Source: JAHDCC01 sp964551835
GTDB taxonomy: Bacteria; Actinomycetota; Acidimicrobiia; Acidimicrobiales; SZUA-35
Direction of reading: 5' to 3'
Assembly: GCA_964551835.1 (NCBI GenBank)
Contig: CAZKEM010000042.1
Span: 108,702 to 172,701 of the forward strand
Length of the DNA: 64,000 bases
The notes beneath the pieces were generated by a model. That model saw only the letters and a list, made by a program, of their open reading frames with translations, was not told where the DNA came from and searched no databases. Made by a program: the position numbers and the translations under genes. Position 1 is the stretch's first letter; every line of letters begins with the position of its first letter. Shown here piece after piece: positions 18,710 to 28,400 of the stretch.

Positions 18710-19735
18710 TCAGGCGTCGCCTTCGGTTACGTCTAGTTCGACTTCATTACTCTTCACGCCAGTATCAGTTTCTTTCTCTTGGAGTATCTCGGCTATGTTG
18801 ATCACCGCATCTCCCCGGTTTACCAATGCATCTAGTGCGAGCCCGACAACAACTCCATCGGTTCGAGATGTAACGTTGCCCAATCGGGTACCAAAAGCAT
18901 CGTAGATCTCTCCGACGAGTTGACCCTCAGCAACCGAATCACCGAGGCCGACCCTCAGACGTCCTATTCCGCTTTGAGGAGCCCGCATCCAACGTGTCTT
19001 TCGGCTGATATTTGAGGTAGGCGGGGGTTGATCACCTGGAGGTAGGTCAATCATCCCTTCATGGGCCAGAACGCGCAGGACACCATCAACTCCGGTGCGA
19101 ATTGATGCCTGGTCAAGTCGCCAAGCTTCACCACCTTCGAACACCAGCACGCTCGCCCCTGAGCTGGTTGCCTCTTTGCGAAGCGAGCCATCGCGCGTCT
19201 TGGAATGAATCATCATTGGAGCAGCAAAAACGGATGCTAACTCGGCGGTCTTCTCGTCGTCCAAGTCGGCGCGGATTTGAGCCAGGTTTGTTCGGTGATC
19301 CGACCCAGAATGCAGATCAATGCCAACCGAGCAACGGGAGACTATCTCGGTCATGAAAATATGGGCGATTCGGCTAGCGAGCGAACCTTTTGCGCTTCCG
19401 GGAAAACTTCTGTTGAGATCTCGTCGGTCTGGCAAGTAACGATCACCGGTGAGAAAACCATGAACGTTTACGATCGGCGCGGCGATGAATGTGCCGCGTA
19501 ACGTTTCGGCGTTCAGCAGTTCAGTCACCCGACGAATGATTTCAATACCTGAGATTTCGTCGCCGTGAAGGGCAGCGTTTATCCAGATCACCGGTCCGTC
19601 TTGGCTACCGTGAAAAACCAGGACAGGCAGCGATACTGGAGTGCCTGTTACGAGACGCGCTAGTGGAAGCTCGATATCTTTTCGTGTACCAGGAGCGACA
19701 TCGTAGGCGCCGATTGAGAATGAGGCCTTAGTCAT
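18710..19735 (-). CDS. Succinylglutamate desuccinylase/aspartoacylase-type zinc hydrolase (M14)
   Basis: 341 residues. Zinc ligands are expected in NAALHGDEISGIEI (His and Glu) and GIDLHSG (His); RRDLNRSFPG supplies substrate-binding Asn and Arg, and VFEGGEAW the catalytic Glu, as in the AstE/AspA branch of M14. The C-terminal 80 residues form a lipoyl-like small domain (VAEGQLVGEIYDAFG). In RimA/RimB/RimK-type loci this enzyme is thought to cleave or edit the amide made by RimK. It overlaps rimB by 8 bases and is 3 bases from rimK, so the three are one operon. Confidence 0.88.
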   Translation of the reverse strand: MTKASFSIGAYDVAPGTRKDIELPLARLVTGTPVSLPVLVFHGSQDGPVIWINAALHGDEISGIEIIRRVTELLNAETLRGTFIAAPIVNVHGFLTGDRYLPDRRDLNRSFPGSAKGSLASRIAHIFMTEIVSRCSVGIDLHSGSDHRTNLAQIRADLDDEKTAELASVFAAPMMIHSKTRDGSLRKEATSSGASVLVFEGGEAWRLDQASIRTGVDGVLRVLAHEGMIDLPPGDQPPPTSNISRKTRWMRAPQSGIGRLRVGLGDSVAEGQLVGEIYDAFGTRLGNVTSRTDGVVVGLALDALVNRGDAVINIAEILQEKETDTGVKSNEVELDVTEGDA

Positions 19736-20231
19736 CCGATGTCGGCCCCTTGGCCCGGTTTACGGTCCGCCAATTTTGGGCGATGATCTTTCGCGGTGGT
19801 TTGGCTCCAAGGTACGACCGTGCTGGGTTCACGATGAACTGGCGTCGGATTGCTTGGCGGCCGAGGAGCATTCGAAAGCCCATATCATCGCGGCTGGTCA
19901 GTGTCAGTTCAAGTTGGACCTTGGTTTCAGCGACCATGGCGGATGTCAACACGACCGGTCGATGTTCAACCGCCCCCGACGAGCTGCGAACAAGCCGGCG
20001 TTCGACAACTGGTAACTTGGCTCCAACCGATCCTAACGCCGAACGTTGGCGGGGGAGGAGAGTGAAGTTTGCCCATTCCTGCCCTTCGCTGTCGACATCG
20101 ATATCTAGGTCGACAACATGAAGCGCCGTGGACCGGGCGCCGGTATCTACCTTGGCCTTGATCCAATCGACACCAAGGTCTGGCAGCGCCAACCATTCTC
20201 GCCAGCCGATGGCTGGTAGCGGATTCTCCAC
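19728..20231 (-). CDS. RimB-like ATP-dependent zinc protease (retropepsin-like)
   Basis: A 167-residue protein of the family annotated as ATP-dependent zinc protease, structurally a single-lobe aspartic protease. The catalytic-type motif is KVDTGARSTALH near residue 30, and MGFRMLLGRQAIRRQF near residue 130 is the second conserved block. The name zinc protease is historical; the DTGA motif points to an aspartic mechanism. It is the first gene of the operon rimB-M14-rimK. Its upstream region (20232-20529) is shared with the divergent kinase gene. Confidence 0.86.
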   Translation of the reverse strand: MENPLPAIGWREWLALPDLGVDWIKAKVDTGARSTALHVVDLDIDVDSEGQEWANFTLLPRQRSALGSVGAKLPVVERRLVRSSSGAVEHRPVVLTSAMVAETKVQLELTLTSRDDMGFRMLLGRQAIRRQFIVNPARSYLGAKPPRKIIAQNWRTVNRAKGPTSDD

Positions 20232-20529
20232 CTCTTCTTTGTAGCGTCATCTCGGATGATTGACGTCGCTACGACCCATCCTTTTCCTAATAGCTAACAT
20301 TTGGCATAAGAGGCGACTGAAATCAAGGACTTGTGCCCCTACAGGGTTGTGCTAGGATGCATTCTTGTTATTTGGTTTACATTCTTAGGTCCGCCATCTT
20401 TCATAGCTAGAACGAAGCCGGGTAGGTTCCCGCTAGGATCGTTTGTTGCCAGCCTGGCTAATTTGGCCGTGGTAGGAGTGGGATTAGCTTGCTGTTTGTA
20501 TTCGAGAACTTCATCGAGATCGGTTGCAG
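20232..20529. promoter_or_regulatory. Divergent intergenic region, rimB operon / receptor kinase
   Basis: 298 bases with no supported gene. It must contain promoters for both the rimB operon and the kinase-sigma operon. A 17-base stretch (20242-20258) is identical to one just after secG (14165-14181), but that could be chance. A 74-codon open frame at 20331 with hydrophobic content runs into the kinase start and lacks support. Confidence 0.4.
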
Positions 20530-23181
20530 ATGAGCGAAATCGATCTTGGAATTGAAGGCTTAGCAGAGATTGAGACCATCGGTCGCGGTGGTTCTGCTGC
20601 CGTGTACCGTGCCCGTCAGATTGCGCTGGACCGTGTGGTCGCAGTCAAGGTGCTTATGTCGGCCTGGGATGTTGACGTCCGTCGACGATTCGATCGCGAG
20701 TGTAGATCGATGGGGAAGCTCTCCGACGACATAGGTGTAGTTCCAATTTATGAATCCGGGGAGACTTCAACCGGCGCCCCGTACATCGTGATGCCTTACT
20801 ACCCGGCAGGTTCTCTTCAAGACGAAATGAATCGAAACGGCGCTTTCGACTGGCGAGAAGCCAGTAGCCATATCAAGGCTGTGGCCGAAACAATAGCGGC
20901 CGCAAACGAGAGCGGAGTGGTCCACCGTGACATCAAGCCGGCTAATCTCCTGTTGGGTAATGATGGCAAGCCGAGAGTTAGCGACTTTGGTATCGCTCGC
21001 CAAATAGCAGACGACCAGCTTGCAAACCATGCTTCTACGCCATTGTTTACGCCCGCCTATTCTGCGCCTGAATCGTTCTCATCCAATACTGCTGTCCCAA
21101 CGATTGACGTATACGGTTTAGGCTCGACGTTTTGGGCACTCCTGGCTGGCCATGCTCCCTTTAAGTCCAAGGGCGAACAGGTTGACATGATCACCGTCTT
21201 TTCTCGGGTAGCGAACGATCCAGTCGGAGACTTGCGAGAGGTCGCCCCAGATTCGATATGCAGCCTCGTCGAACGGACAATGGCTAAAACGCCAGCTGAA
21301 CGCCCAAGAGACGCCTACGAATTTCTAGAGGAGTTAGACGGGGCGATAGCGCTCGCAGAACAAGACCCAGTTTCGGTAGCGTCCTTGGCGACCGTAGGCT
21401 CGGCGACACTCATCGAGTCAACAATTTCTCTGAGTCAACCTGTGGATAGCCAGCCTGCGGCAACGATAGGAACGGTGAAGACCAGTCCCAAAGAAGTAGC
21501 TCCGCTTCATCCACCTCGCCGCCAACGAGTGCCACCTCGAGCAGACGTTGCCCCGGTAATCGTTCGTCGCCCTGCAGTCGCACGTCCCGTCCCTCGTCGT
21601 CGATCCGGCCTTGCCTCGGTACTAGATCGTGAATTTTGGCACGAAAATTCTTCCAAGCTCTTGATCGCTTTTGTCGCGCTTCTTGTGTTGGCAACCCTAA
21701 TAACCGTTCTAGCGTTACCGAACCGAGATGACCAGAGCTCAGTGGCCGGTGCAAGAGAAACGCAAGTTCCTCAAGGCGACCCTGACGGTCCCCAGATCAT
21801 AGGTTTGTCCACTACCGAGGTGTCTGAGGAATCAATTACAATCGAATTTTCGACGGACGTCTGCAGCCTGGCCTCATTCGATGGTGTTGGACTGGATGCA
21901 GCATCGACTGAGGGTTGGCCCAATGATTTCTCTGAATGTTCGGCCCAGCACAGTCACACATTTACCGGGCTGGAGCTTGGCAACGTCTACACAGTTACGA
22001 TAGAAGTGGTCGGTGAAGGTGTTGGCCGTTCATCCGACTCGATTGAGTTCACGGCAGGTTACGCGGCGATCGAGGGCGCCCCGCTGGTGGTCGACATCAC
22101 GAGGTCTTCTGCAACCGTAGAGTTCACCACGACGACGTGTACGGTGGTCCAATTCACCGGCGAGGGGCTTGAGGAATTTGCTGAAGAGGGTTGGCCTGAC
22201 GCCAACGACGGTTGTTCAGAAGACCACGCCCATACGTTCACGGGCCTCAAACCGGCAACCAACTATAAGGTCGAAGTCAATATTCTCGACCTCGAGGGGC
22301 GACGTACCCGGATTCCTGTCGAGTTTCTTACCCCGGACACATCCTTCGCGATTTCGCAGTTCGCCGTCAATTCTGTTAGTTCTTCAGAGGCGACTGTTTC
22401 GTTTGTGACTAGCCAGTGTTCTCATGCCAGGTTCTTTGGGTCAGCGGGTTCTCATCTCGAAAAAGGTTGGAATGATGCAAGCGCGGACTGTTCTTCCCGG
22501 CATAGCCATACGTACACGGCATTAAAACCGGGTATGAGCTATACCGTTGAAGTTGAGGCTCGGCAAGGCTCGGACCGGAGCGAGACGGTAAAGTCTACTC
22601 GGGCGCTTTCCTTTACTACAGAACCGATGGGCTCGGTACCGGTGGCGGAGGCAACAGTCATCGCAGCGACGGCCGATACTGTGACGCTGTCGGTCACGTC
22701 CGATCTGTGTACAGTCGCTCGCGTCGAAGTCCGGGACAGAGTCGTCAGTTCTGGCGACTGGGACAAGCCAACCAGTGCTAACTGTAAGGAATCGCATACG
22801 CTTGTGATTAGTGAGTTGGAATCCGGGGAAAGCTACACTGCTTCTGTGAAGACGAAGTCAGTTGATGGTCAGCAAAGTTCACCAGCTTCTATAGTGCTGG
22901 AACCTGCTGCGGCCCCGTCTGTTTCAGATACTTCGTCGTCGGTGACCGACCAGTCTGTGTCGATCACCTTCACGGCGGCAAGTTGTGACACGTACTCGGT
23001 CCAACTAGATCCAGCTGAAGGGTCTACACCACAGACTGGGCCCTGTCCATCCAGTGGGTCAACGACAGTTACGTTTAACAATTTGGCGACTGGAACCTAT
23101 GACGCCAACATAACTGTGATATCGGGAGCTGAAGAGGCGACCGGTAGTTCGATGTTTGAAATCACGTCGATTGACGGGTAG
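20530..23181 (+). CDS. Receptor serine/threonine protein kinase with five two-Cys FN3-like repeats
   Basis: 883 residues from ATG 20530. The cytosolic kinase domain (about 10-270) is complete: GRGGSAAVYRA glycine loop, VAVKVL lysine (K40), HRDIKPANLLL catalytic Asp (D134), DFGIA metal site and YSAPES. A Pro/Arg-rich juxtamembrane linker leads to one transmembrane helix at about 376-397. Outside are five repeats of roughly 90 residues. Each has a Cys pair (445/470, 537/562, 630/654, 727/752, 819/839), and the first three carry an HxHTxTxLxxxxxYxVxV pattern typical of FN3-like strands. No PASTA domain is seen. A sigma-like gene follows 96 bases downstream, suggesting a joint signalling pathway. 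Confidence 0.93.
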   Translation: MSEIDLGIEGLAEIETIGRGGSAAVYRARQIALDRVVAVKVLMSAWDVDVRRRFDRECRSMGKLSDDIGVVPIYESGETSTGAPYIVMPYYPAGSLQDEMNRNGAFDWREASSHIKAVAETIAAANESGVVHRDIKPANLLLGNDGKPRVSDFGIARQIADDQLANHASTPLFTPAYSAPESFSSNTAVPTIDVYGLGSTFWALLAGHAPFKSKGEQVDMITVFSRVANDPVGDLREVAPDSICSLVERTMAKTPAERPRDAYEFLEELDGAIALAEQDPVSVASLATVGSATLIESTISLSQPVDSQPAATIGTVKTSPKEVAPLHPPRRQRVPPRADVAPVIVRRPAVARPVPRRRSGLASVLDREFWHENSSKLLIAFVALLVLATLITVLALPNRDDQSSVAGARETQVPQGDPDGPQIIGLSTTEVSEESITIEFSTDVCSLASFDGVGLDAASTEGWPNDFSECSAQHSHTFTGLELGNVYTVTIEVVGEGVGRSSDSIEFTAGYAAIEGAPLVVDITRSSATVEFTTTTCTVVQFTGEGLEEFAEEGWPDANDGCSEDHAHTFTGLKPATNYKVEVNILDLEGRRTRIPVEFLTPDTSFAISQFAVNSVSSSEATVSFVTSQCSHARFFGSAGSHLEKGWNDASADCSSRHSHTYTALKPGMSYTVEVEARQGSDRSETVKSTRALSFTTEPMGSVPVAEATVIAATADTVTLSVTSDLCTVARVEVRDRVVSSGDWDKPTSANCKESHTLVISELESGESYTASVKTKSVDGQQSSPASIVLEPAAAPSVSDTSSSVTDQSVSITFTAASCDTYSVQLDPAEGSTPQTGPCPSSGSTTVTFNNLATGTYDANITVISGAEEATGSSMFEITSIDG

Positions 23182-23277
23182 TTGTTAGGTCATCCGAACT
23201 GAGTTGAATTGCATGAAGCTTCTTGTCGATTCTTCGCATACAATAGGGCAAAGGTTGGAAAGCGGCGGGACAGGCTC

Positions 23278-23856
23278 ATGACGGCAGATGAGGATGTGGA
23301 TTTCGAATTTGTAGCGGCGATTGCTGCGGCGCGCAGCGGCGAAGCCCAAGGCTTCGATCAGCTTCATGAACGATTTGCACGAGAAATATATTTGCTCGGA
23401 GTCTTCGAATGCCACTCGAAGCCTGAACTTTTGGTAGACCAGGTCCTGTCCCAAGCCTTTGGCAGCGTAACGAGTTTTGTAGGGAGCGAAGCTGCCTACG
23501 CCGGGCATCTATTTGAGCTAGCGCTTGAAAACATCGTCGACGAACGTGCCTCACTTGGTCTTGAAATCGACGAACATATCCGTTGTGGTAAAGAAGGGTT
23601 TGAAGAGCGCATGATGTCAGCTGAGGCCGTCGAACTTCACGATGCGCTGCATTGGTTGTCCTTTGAGGAGCGGCAGATGTTACATCTCAGGCTCACGTTC
23701 GGCCAAAACCTATTGCAAGCGGCCCGCACCGCCAACTTGACAATTCCGGAAGCGCGAGCTGTTCAGGCGTCGGTTGAGCAAACACTAAACGAATCTAGTC
23801 AAGCGGCGAACAGTGCTATCACCTTAGATTCGGCAAAGGTGTCGATTTCTTCGTGA
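23278..23856 (+). CDS. Sigma-70-like (ECF-type) transcription factor, probable
   Basis: 192 residues from ATG 23278. The N-terminal part (ARSGEAQGFDQLHERFAREI) resembles sigma region 2. The C-terminal part (ALHWLSFEERQMLHLRLTFG, then a helix-turn-helix-like LLQAARTANLTIPEARAVQ) resembles region 4. The similarity is recognisable but divergent, and region 2 DNA-melting residues are not obvious. Its stop overlaps the start of the next gene by 4 bases (GTGA), the classic arrangement of an ECF sigma factor with its anti-sigma factor. The in-frame start at 23209 would add 23 unconserved residues. Confidence 0.68.
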   Translation: MTADEDVDFEFVAAIAAARSGEAQGFDQLHERFAREIYLLGVFECHSKPELLVDQVLSQAFGSVTSFVGSEAAYAGHLFELALENIVDERASLGLEIDEHIRCGKEGFEERMMSAEAVELHDALHWLSFEERQMLHLRLTFGQNLLQAARTANLTIPEARAVQASVEQTLNESSQAANSAITLDSAKVSISS

Positions 23857-25241
23857 GCGGGGTAACGGGCGATGAAGAGAAGTCCTCAGCTGAGTTTGAC
23901 TTCGCTCTTGCAGGTCATTTTAATTCGGGACCATCCAAATCTCCTGCCGTGCTATTGACCCAGAACCTACGTCGTATCAGAAACGAACTTGAATCGATTC
24001 AGCCCGGTGAACTGGCTAGCCAGTTCGTTTCAGCGCGGCCTTCAGACGTAGCTCAACCCGACCATCTGACACGTACCGCCGATGACCCGGTTGTGGACTA
24101 CAATGTCATTGATCCAAAGCGACCTCCGTCGATTCTTCCGTTAGATCTGACGCCTGACGATGTCATACTCGGGTTCGGGAATGGGCAGGCTCGGGTCGAA
24201 GAGTCTGAACATGAGGCGGATGCCTCTCCAAACGGCATCGGGGCCGTCGGACAAGCAGACGACCCTTTTGCCTTGGTCAACGAGCGCGACGAACCAACTG
24301 CCGAAGTCAAGATTGGCGATTCGCTCCCTCGTGGAGATGTAAGATCGGCGCCGCATGCCTTTGAAGTCCCTCCGTTGCCGTTGTCTGATGAACTCCGGGC
24401 AAATGGCTCGGGGTCGACCGACTTCGTCAACGACGTTCCGCAAATGCCACCAGCCGCTAACAGGATCGAGATTTTTAGTGGTATTGTCCATCAACCTCGT
24501 AGCCAGCCAAACCGGTCAGACACTGCCGAAAAGCCGCAGATTGTTGACCAAAAAGTAGATCTACCAGAGTCGCCAAGCGACGAAGACGGCCCAGATACCG
24601 TTGAACTCGAGCCTGAAGGCCGAACGACGACGTTCGACTCGAGGTTCCTGCTACTTCTAGTCGGGTTGTTCACACTTATAACATTTGTGATCTTATGTAT
24701 CTGGCTCGTCATCAACACCGAGTCGACAAGCGATCCGAATCGCTCAACTGAGACCGCTATCGTAGATGACTTCGTTCCACCGGAGTCGCTAGTTGTGGCA
24801 CCAGCAGTTATCCAAGCTGAGGACTACGACGCCGCTGGGCCTGGCATCTCTTTCAACGATTCCGACGACAGCAATTCTGGCGGCGTTTATCGCTCCGACG
24901 GAGTCGACATTGCCGCAATGCCAGGACAGGGATTGAAACTGGTAGTAGTTGACACAACAGAGGGTGAATGGCTGGTGTATTCCTTCACCGTGACTGAATC
25001 AGGGGTGTTTGCCATATCCACGGGTGTATCGGCGTCCGTCGATGAGCCTGGGTCGCTCAACGTTTCGGTTGATGGAAATCGCGTCGGTACGTTCTACGCC
25101 GAGAAGTCATCTAGTGAGTTCGACTTCACAAAACAGGTTATCGGTGAAGTGCAGCTCGAACCTGGCGAGCATACGTTGCGGATTGGTTGGTCCGGGAACG
25201 CAGGTGTTTCAGTTGACTGGCTCGAGATCGGCCGAGGCTAG
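23853..25241 (+). CDS. Single-pass membrane protein with extracellular CBM6-like domain, putative anti-sigma factor
   Basis: 462 residues. The cytosolic N-terminus (1-264) is acidic, low-complexity and mostly disordered-looking. A hydrophobic helix at about 265-288 (LLLLVGLFTLITFVILCIWL) crosses the membrane. The C-terminal part (about 319-460) looks like a carbohydrate-binding module of family 6 or 35: IQAEDYDAAGPGISF, YRSDGVDIAAMPG, EGEWLVYSFTV and LEPGEHTLRIGW. I see no zinc-finger anti-sigma motif, so the anti-sigma role is inferred from the GTGA coupling to the sigma-like gene. RsgI-type regulators that join anti-sigma parts to carbohydrate modules are known in clostridia. Confidence 0.72.
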   Translation: MSGVTGDEEKSSAEFDFALAGHFNSGPSKSPAVLLTQNLRRIRNELESIQPGELASQFVSARPSDVAQPDHLTRTADDPVVDYNVIDPKRPPSILPLDLTPDDVILGFGNGQARVEESEHEADASPNGIGAVGQADDPFALVNERDEPTAEVKIGDSLPRGDVRSAPHAFEVPPLPLSDELRANGSGSTDFVNDVPQMPPAANRIEIFSGIVHQPRSQPNRSDTAEKPQIVDQKVDLPESPSDEDGPDTVELEPEGRTTTFDSRFLLLLVGLFTLITFVILCIWLVINTESTSDPNRSTETAIVDDFVPPESLVVAPAVIQAEDYDAAGPGISFNDSDDSNSGGVYRSDGVDIAAMPGQGLKLVVVDTTEGEWLVYSFTVTESGVFAISTGVSASVDEPGSLNVSVDGNRVGTFYAEKSSSEFDFTKQVIGEVQLEPGEHTLRIGWSGNAGVSVDWLEIGRG

Positions 25242-25259
25242 AGGCCTGGGAGTTACGTT

Positions 25260-25280
25260 GGGTCGTTGGCTAACGAACCC
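25260..25280 (+). terminator. Hairpin after the CBM protein gene, possible terminator
   Basis: GGGTCGTT pairs with AACG-A-ACCC across a GGCT tetraloop: 8 base pairs with a single bulged A. It starts 19 bases after the stop codon. No T-tract follows, so an intrinsic terminator of the classical type is not proven. Confidence 0.4.
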
Positions 25281-25482
25281 TCGCCCGAGGTTGCAGGACG
25301 AATATACGCTAGCATCGGTGCCAGAGCACAATGCTGAAGGTACACTGTTTCGTGTGTCGCCTGGTTTGGGCGTCTTGTTTCACCTTTCACGAGGTCGAAC
25401 AATTTTCTAGGATCTCTCACCATGAGTTGGAACAATCCTAGCTAGCAGCGGTTTGATTGCTTCCAGTTGTCTTCTGGAATGC

Positions 25483-28400
25483 ATGAAATGGAGTTTTACA
25501 ATTACTATTACGGCACCGAATGTACCGACCCTGTCATCGGCAGAATTTAAACTTGTTGTTCAGGCTCATCTTGATGGCTTGGCGTCCCCTGAAGAGGTTG
25601 CTATTCTCGAGGCGAATCGTCGATCCTGGGTTGCCGCCTTGCTGTTTTTGCTCGATGAAGTCGACCGGTCGCTCGATGAAGTCCGACGGACAGTCCGAGG
25701 GGCGGAACGCAAAGTGGTTCTCGCTGACTTTGAGTCTGAGTCAGCCAAAATTGACAAGATGCTTACCCAGCTGGTTGGCCCTCCTTCTTCGACCTCTGAG
25801 TCAAATCGAGATGTAACTTCAAATCGTGAACCTCAACTTCAACTTTCATGGAAGCACGGATCGGTCGTTGCCTGGGCGGCAGGAGCGCACGCTGGAGTCG
25901 AACTAGAAGAGGCCCTCCAACTCCGACTTGAGGAAGCTGGGGCGAGTGCAGTTGGTTGGGAAGGGCATTCGCCAGTCAAACTTCCCGACGGTCGTAAGTC
26001 GCCGTCGATGGTTGCACCTATTGGGGATAGCCTCGGCTGGTTGGTAGGGCTGAATCAGCTAGCTAGCGACGACAGTGTCGGGTTAAGTACAGTCTGGGTT
26101 GGGAATGTCGCTGCCCTCGCGGTTCGGCTAGTGGCCCAAGGAAGGGTGGTTCCACAGCTGAAGAAGCTCCGGCGTTCTCGTCGAAAGAAGTCGGAAACAG
26201 CTCAAGAAGGTACACCCGTTTCCGATTTTCAGGTCCGTTGGATTCCTGCTTTAGTCGACCATGCGGAGCTCGCTATCTTAAATCAAACGCAACCGGGTTC
26301 GGTTGCGGTGCTTGAACGCCGGGCAGATAAGGCTGCCTTCACGCTTTCGTTGCTTGCCGACATCGTTCATGCGCTCTGCGTCGAAGCCGCAGGACGGCTA
26401 GACGTTTCAGCTGGGCCCCCAGACCCACAAACAAAGTCCGATGTCGCCGAACTCTTCCTAGCGAACCTAGATGGAAACTCATTCCAAGCACCGTCTCGTC
26501 ACGGCTCCGAGCTAGCAAGACGGCTGGATCAGTGGTCGCGAACGATTGTCGGTCAACAAAGATCTTCATTGGTGTTGCAACTCGACCCCCCAGATGAACA
26601 GGGAGCCTGGTACCTGGCCGTTTTAGGAATGAGTGGCCAGAAACGTTTGCAGCCAATCGAACAAGTGATTGTGAATTCGGCCAACTCCCGGCGACGCGAG
26701 GTTGAAGAAGAACTTACGCGGTTGGAACGTATGTTTCCAGAACTTCTACGTCCGGGGGCTCGAAGAAGAGGTGAGGTCGTTCTTAGCCAGGACGAGGCAT
26801 GGAATCTTATGACTGTCGTTGGACCGGCGTTGGTAGATGCAGGTTTCGAAGTCCGTGCTCCTGCGCTTTCGGTTAAGAAGCCAACGCCAAGTTTGCGTTT
26901 GACTTCCGAAGAAGCACAAGATTCAGTCGTTGGGGCGCAACAGTTGGCGAATGTCAGCTGGTCGGTTGTCTTCGACGAAATCGAACTTACCGCCGACGAT
27001 ATTCGGAGGCTCGCATCCGAGGCCCGGCCGCTGGTGAAATCCCATGGACGGTGGGTTGAGCTCGACAAGGCTGACTTGGCGGAAGCTGCTGCCGCGCTTG
27101 CTGAACGGGCTGACAAGACCCGGATGTCCGGCGCTGATATGTTGCGTACTGCGTTGGGGCTTGAAGGTACGACGCTCGCAGGTGGTGTGTCAATCGCAGG
27201 TGCGGGCTGGGCAGCTGACCTTCTCCGCAGCGCTGAAACGGTGTCGGACCATCTTGTTGAGTCCCCGGAGGGGTTTAAAGGCGAGCTTAGGAGCTACCAG
27301 GCTGAGGCATACGCATGGCTAGGTTTCTTGGATGACGCGGGATTGGGCGGTTGTCTAGCACTAGATATGGGTCTCGGTAAAACCCCAACGATGTTGGCCC
27401 ACATACGGACTACGGCAAAGCAAGGTGCCAGCTTGGTGATCGCTCCTCCTGCCGTTGTCGGAAACTGGGCTGCCGAGGCAAAGAAATTTGTCCCGGACCT
27501 ATCAGTCGTGGTTCATCATGGTTCTAATCGGGCATCTGGCGCAGATCTGAAGGCTCAGATCCGTAACAACGATCTCATTATTACCACCTACGGCACCGCG
27601 GTTAGAGATATCGATCAGTTCGAAAAGTTCGAGTTAAACAAAGTTGTGTTAGACGAAGCGCAGGCTATCAAGAATGCCGCTTCCGAAACTGCGCAGCAGC
27701 TTCGCCGCTTAAACGGTCGAACGCGTGTGGCACTGACGGGCACGCCGATTGAGAATGGTCTAGGTGACCTCTGGGCGATCACTGACTTTACAAACCCTGG
27801 CTTGGTTGGTGACCGAGCTTCGTTCGTGTCTCAACTGTCTGGTGACAGTTCGAAACCGGCCGATGGCGAACAGGCGTTGCGCGCTCTGAACGGCCTTTTA
27901 GTCTTCCGTCGTACCAAAGCTGAGCCAGCGATCGCGGCCGAACTACCGGACCGCATCGACGAACTTGATCATTGTGCGATGACGCCTGAACAGATCGGTC
28001 TCTACCAGGCTGTGTTAGATGGCCTCGTCGCCGACCCTGATGAACAGGGCGGCGCTCCTCAGCGAAAAGGCGCTGTTCTGGCTGCGATCACTGCGCTCAA
28101 GCAGATTTGTAACCACCCCGCGGCCTATCAAGATGACGATGAACCGCTTGATGGCCGGTCAGGGAAACTCGAACGTCTAAACGAAATTGTTGAGCGGGTG
28201 TTCGCAGCTGATGAGCGCATTCTCATCTTTACCCATTTCGCCACCTGGGGTGAAAAGTTGGCCACATATATGACTGAACGCACCGGCAAAAATATTGCGT
28301 GTTATCACGGTGGGTTGGCTCGTGGTGCTCGTGATCGTTTGGTCGATGAGTTCCAGAATAACCCTGGTGCTGGCGCGATGGTGCTGTCGTTGAAGGCTGG

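Noticed and set aside
14165..20258. Identical 17-base stretch after secG (14165-14181) and before rimB (20242-20258)
   Set aside because: One 17-base match is within reach of chance in a 64-kb window, and neighbouring bases do not extend it.
20331..20555. Hydrophobic 74-codon open frame before the kinase gene
   Set aside because: It overlaps the kinase start in another frame, has no ribosome site and no recognisable family.
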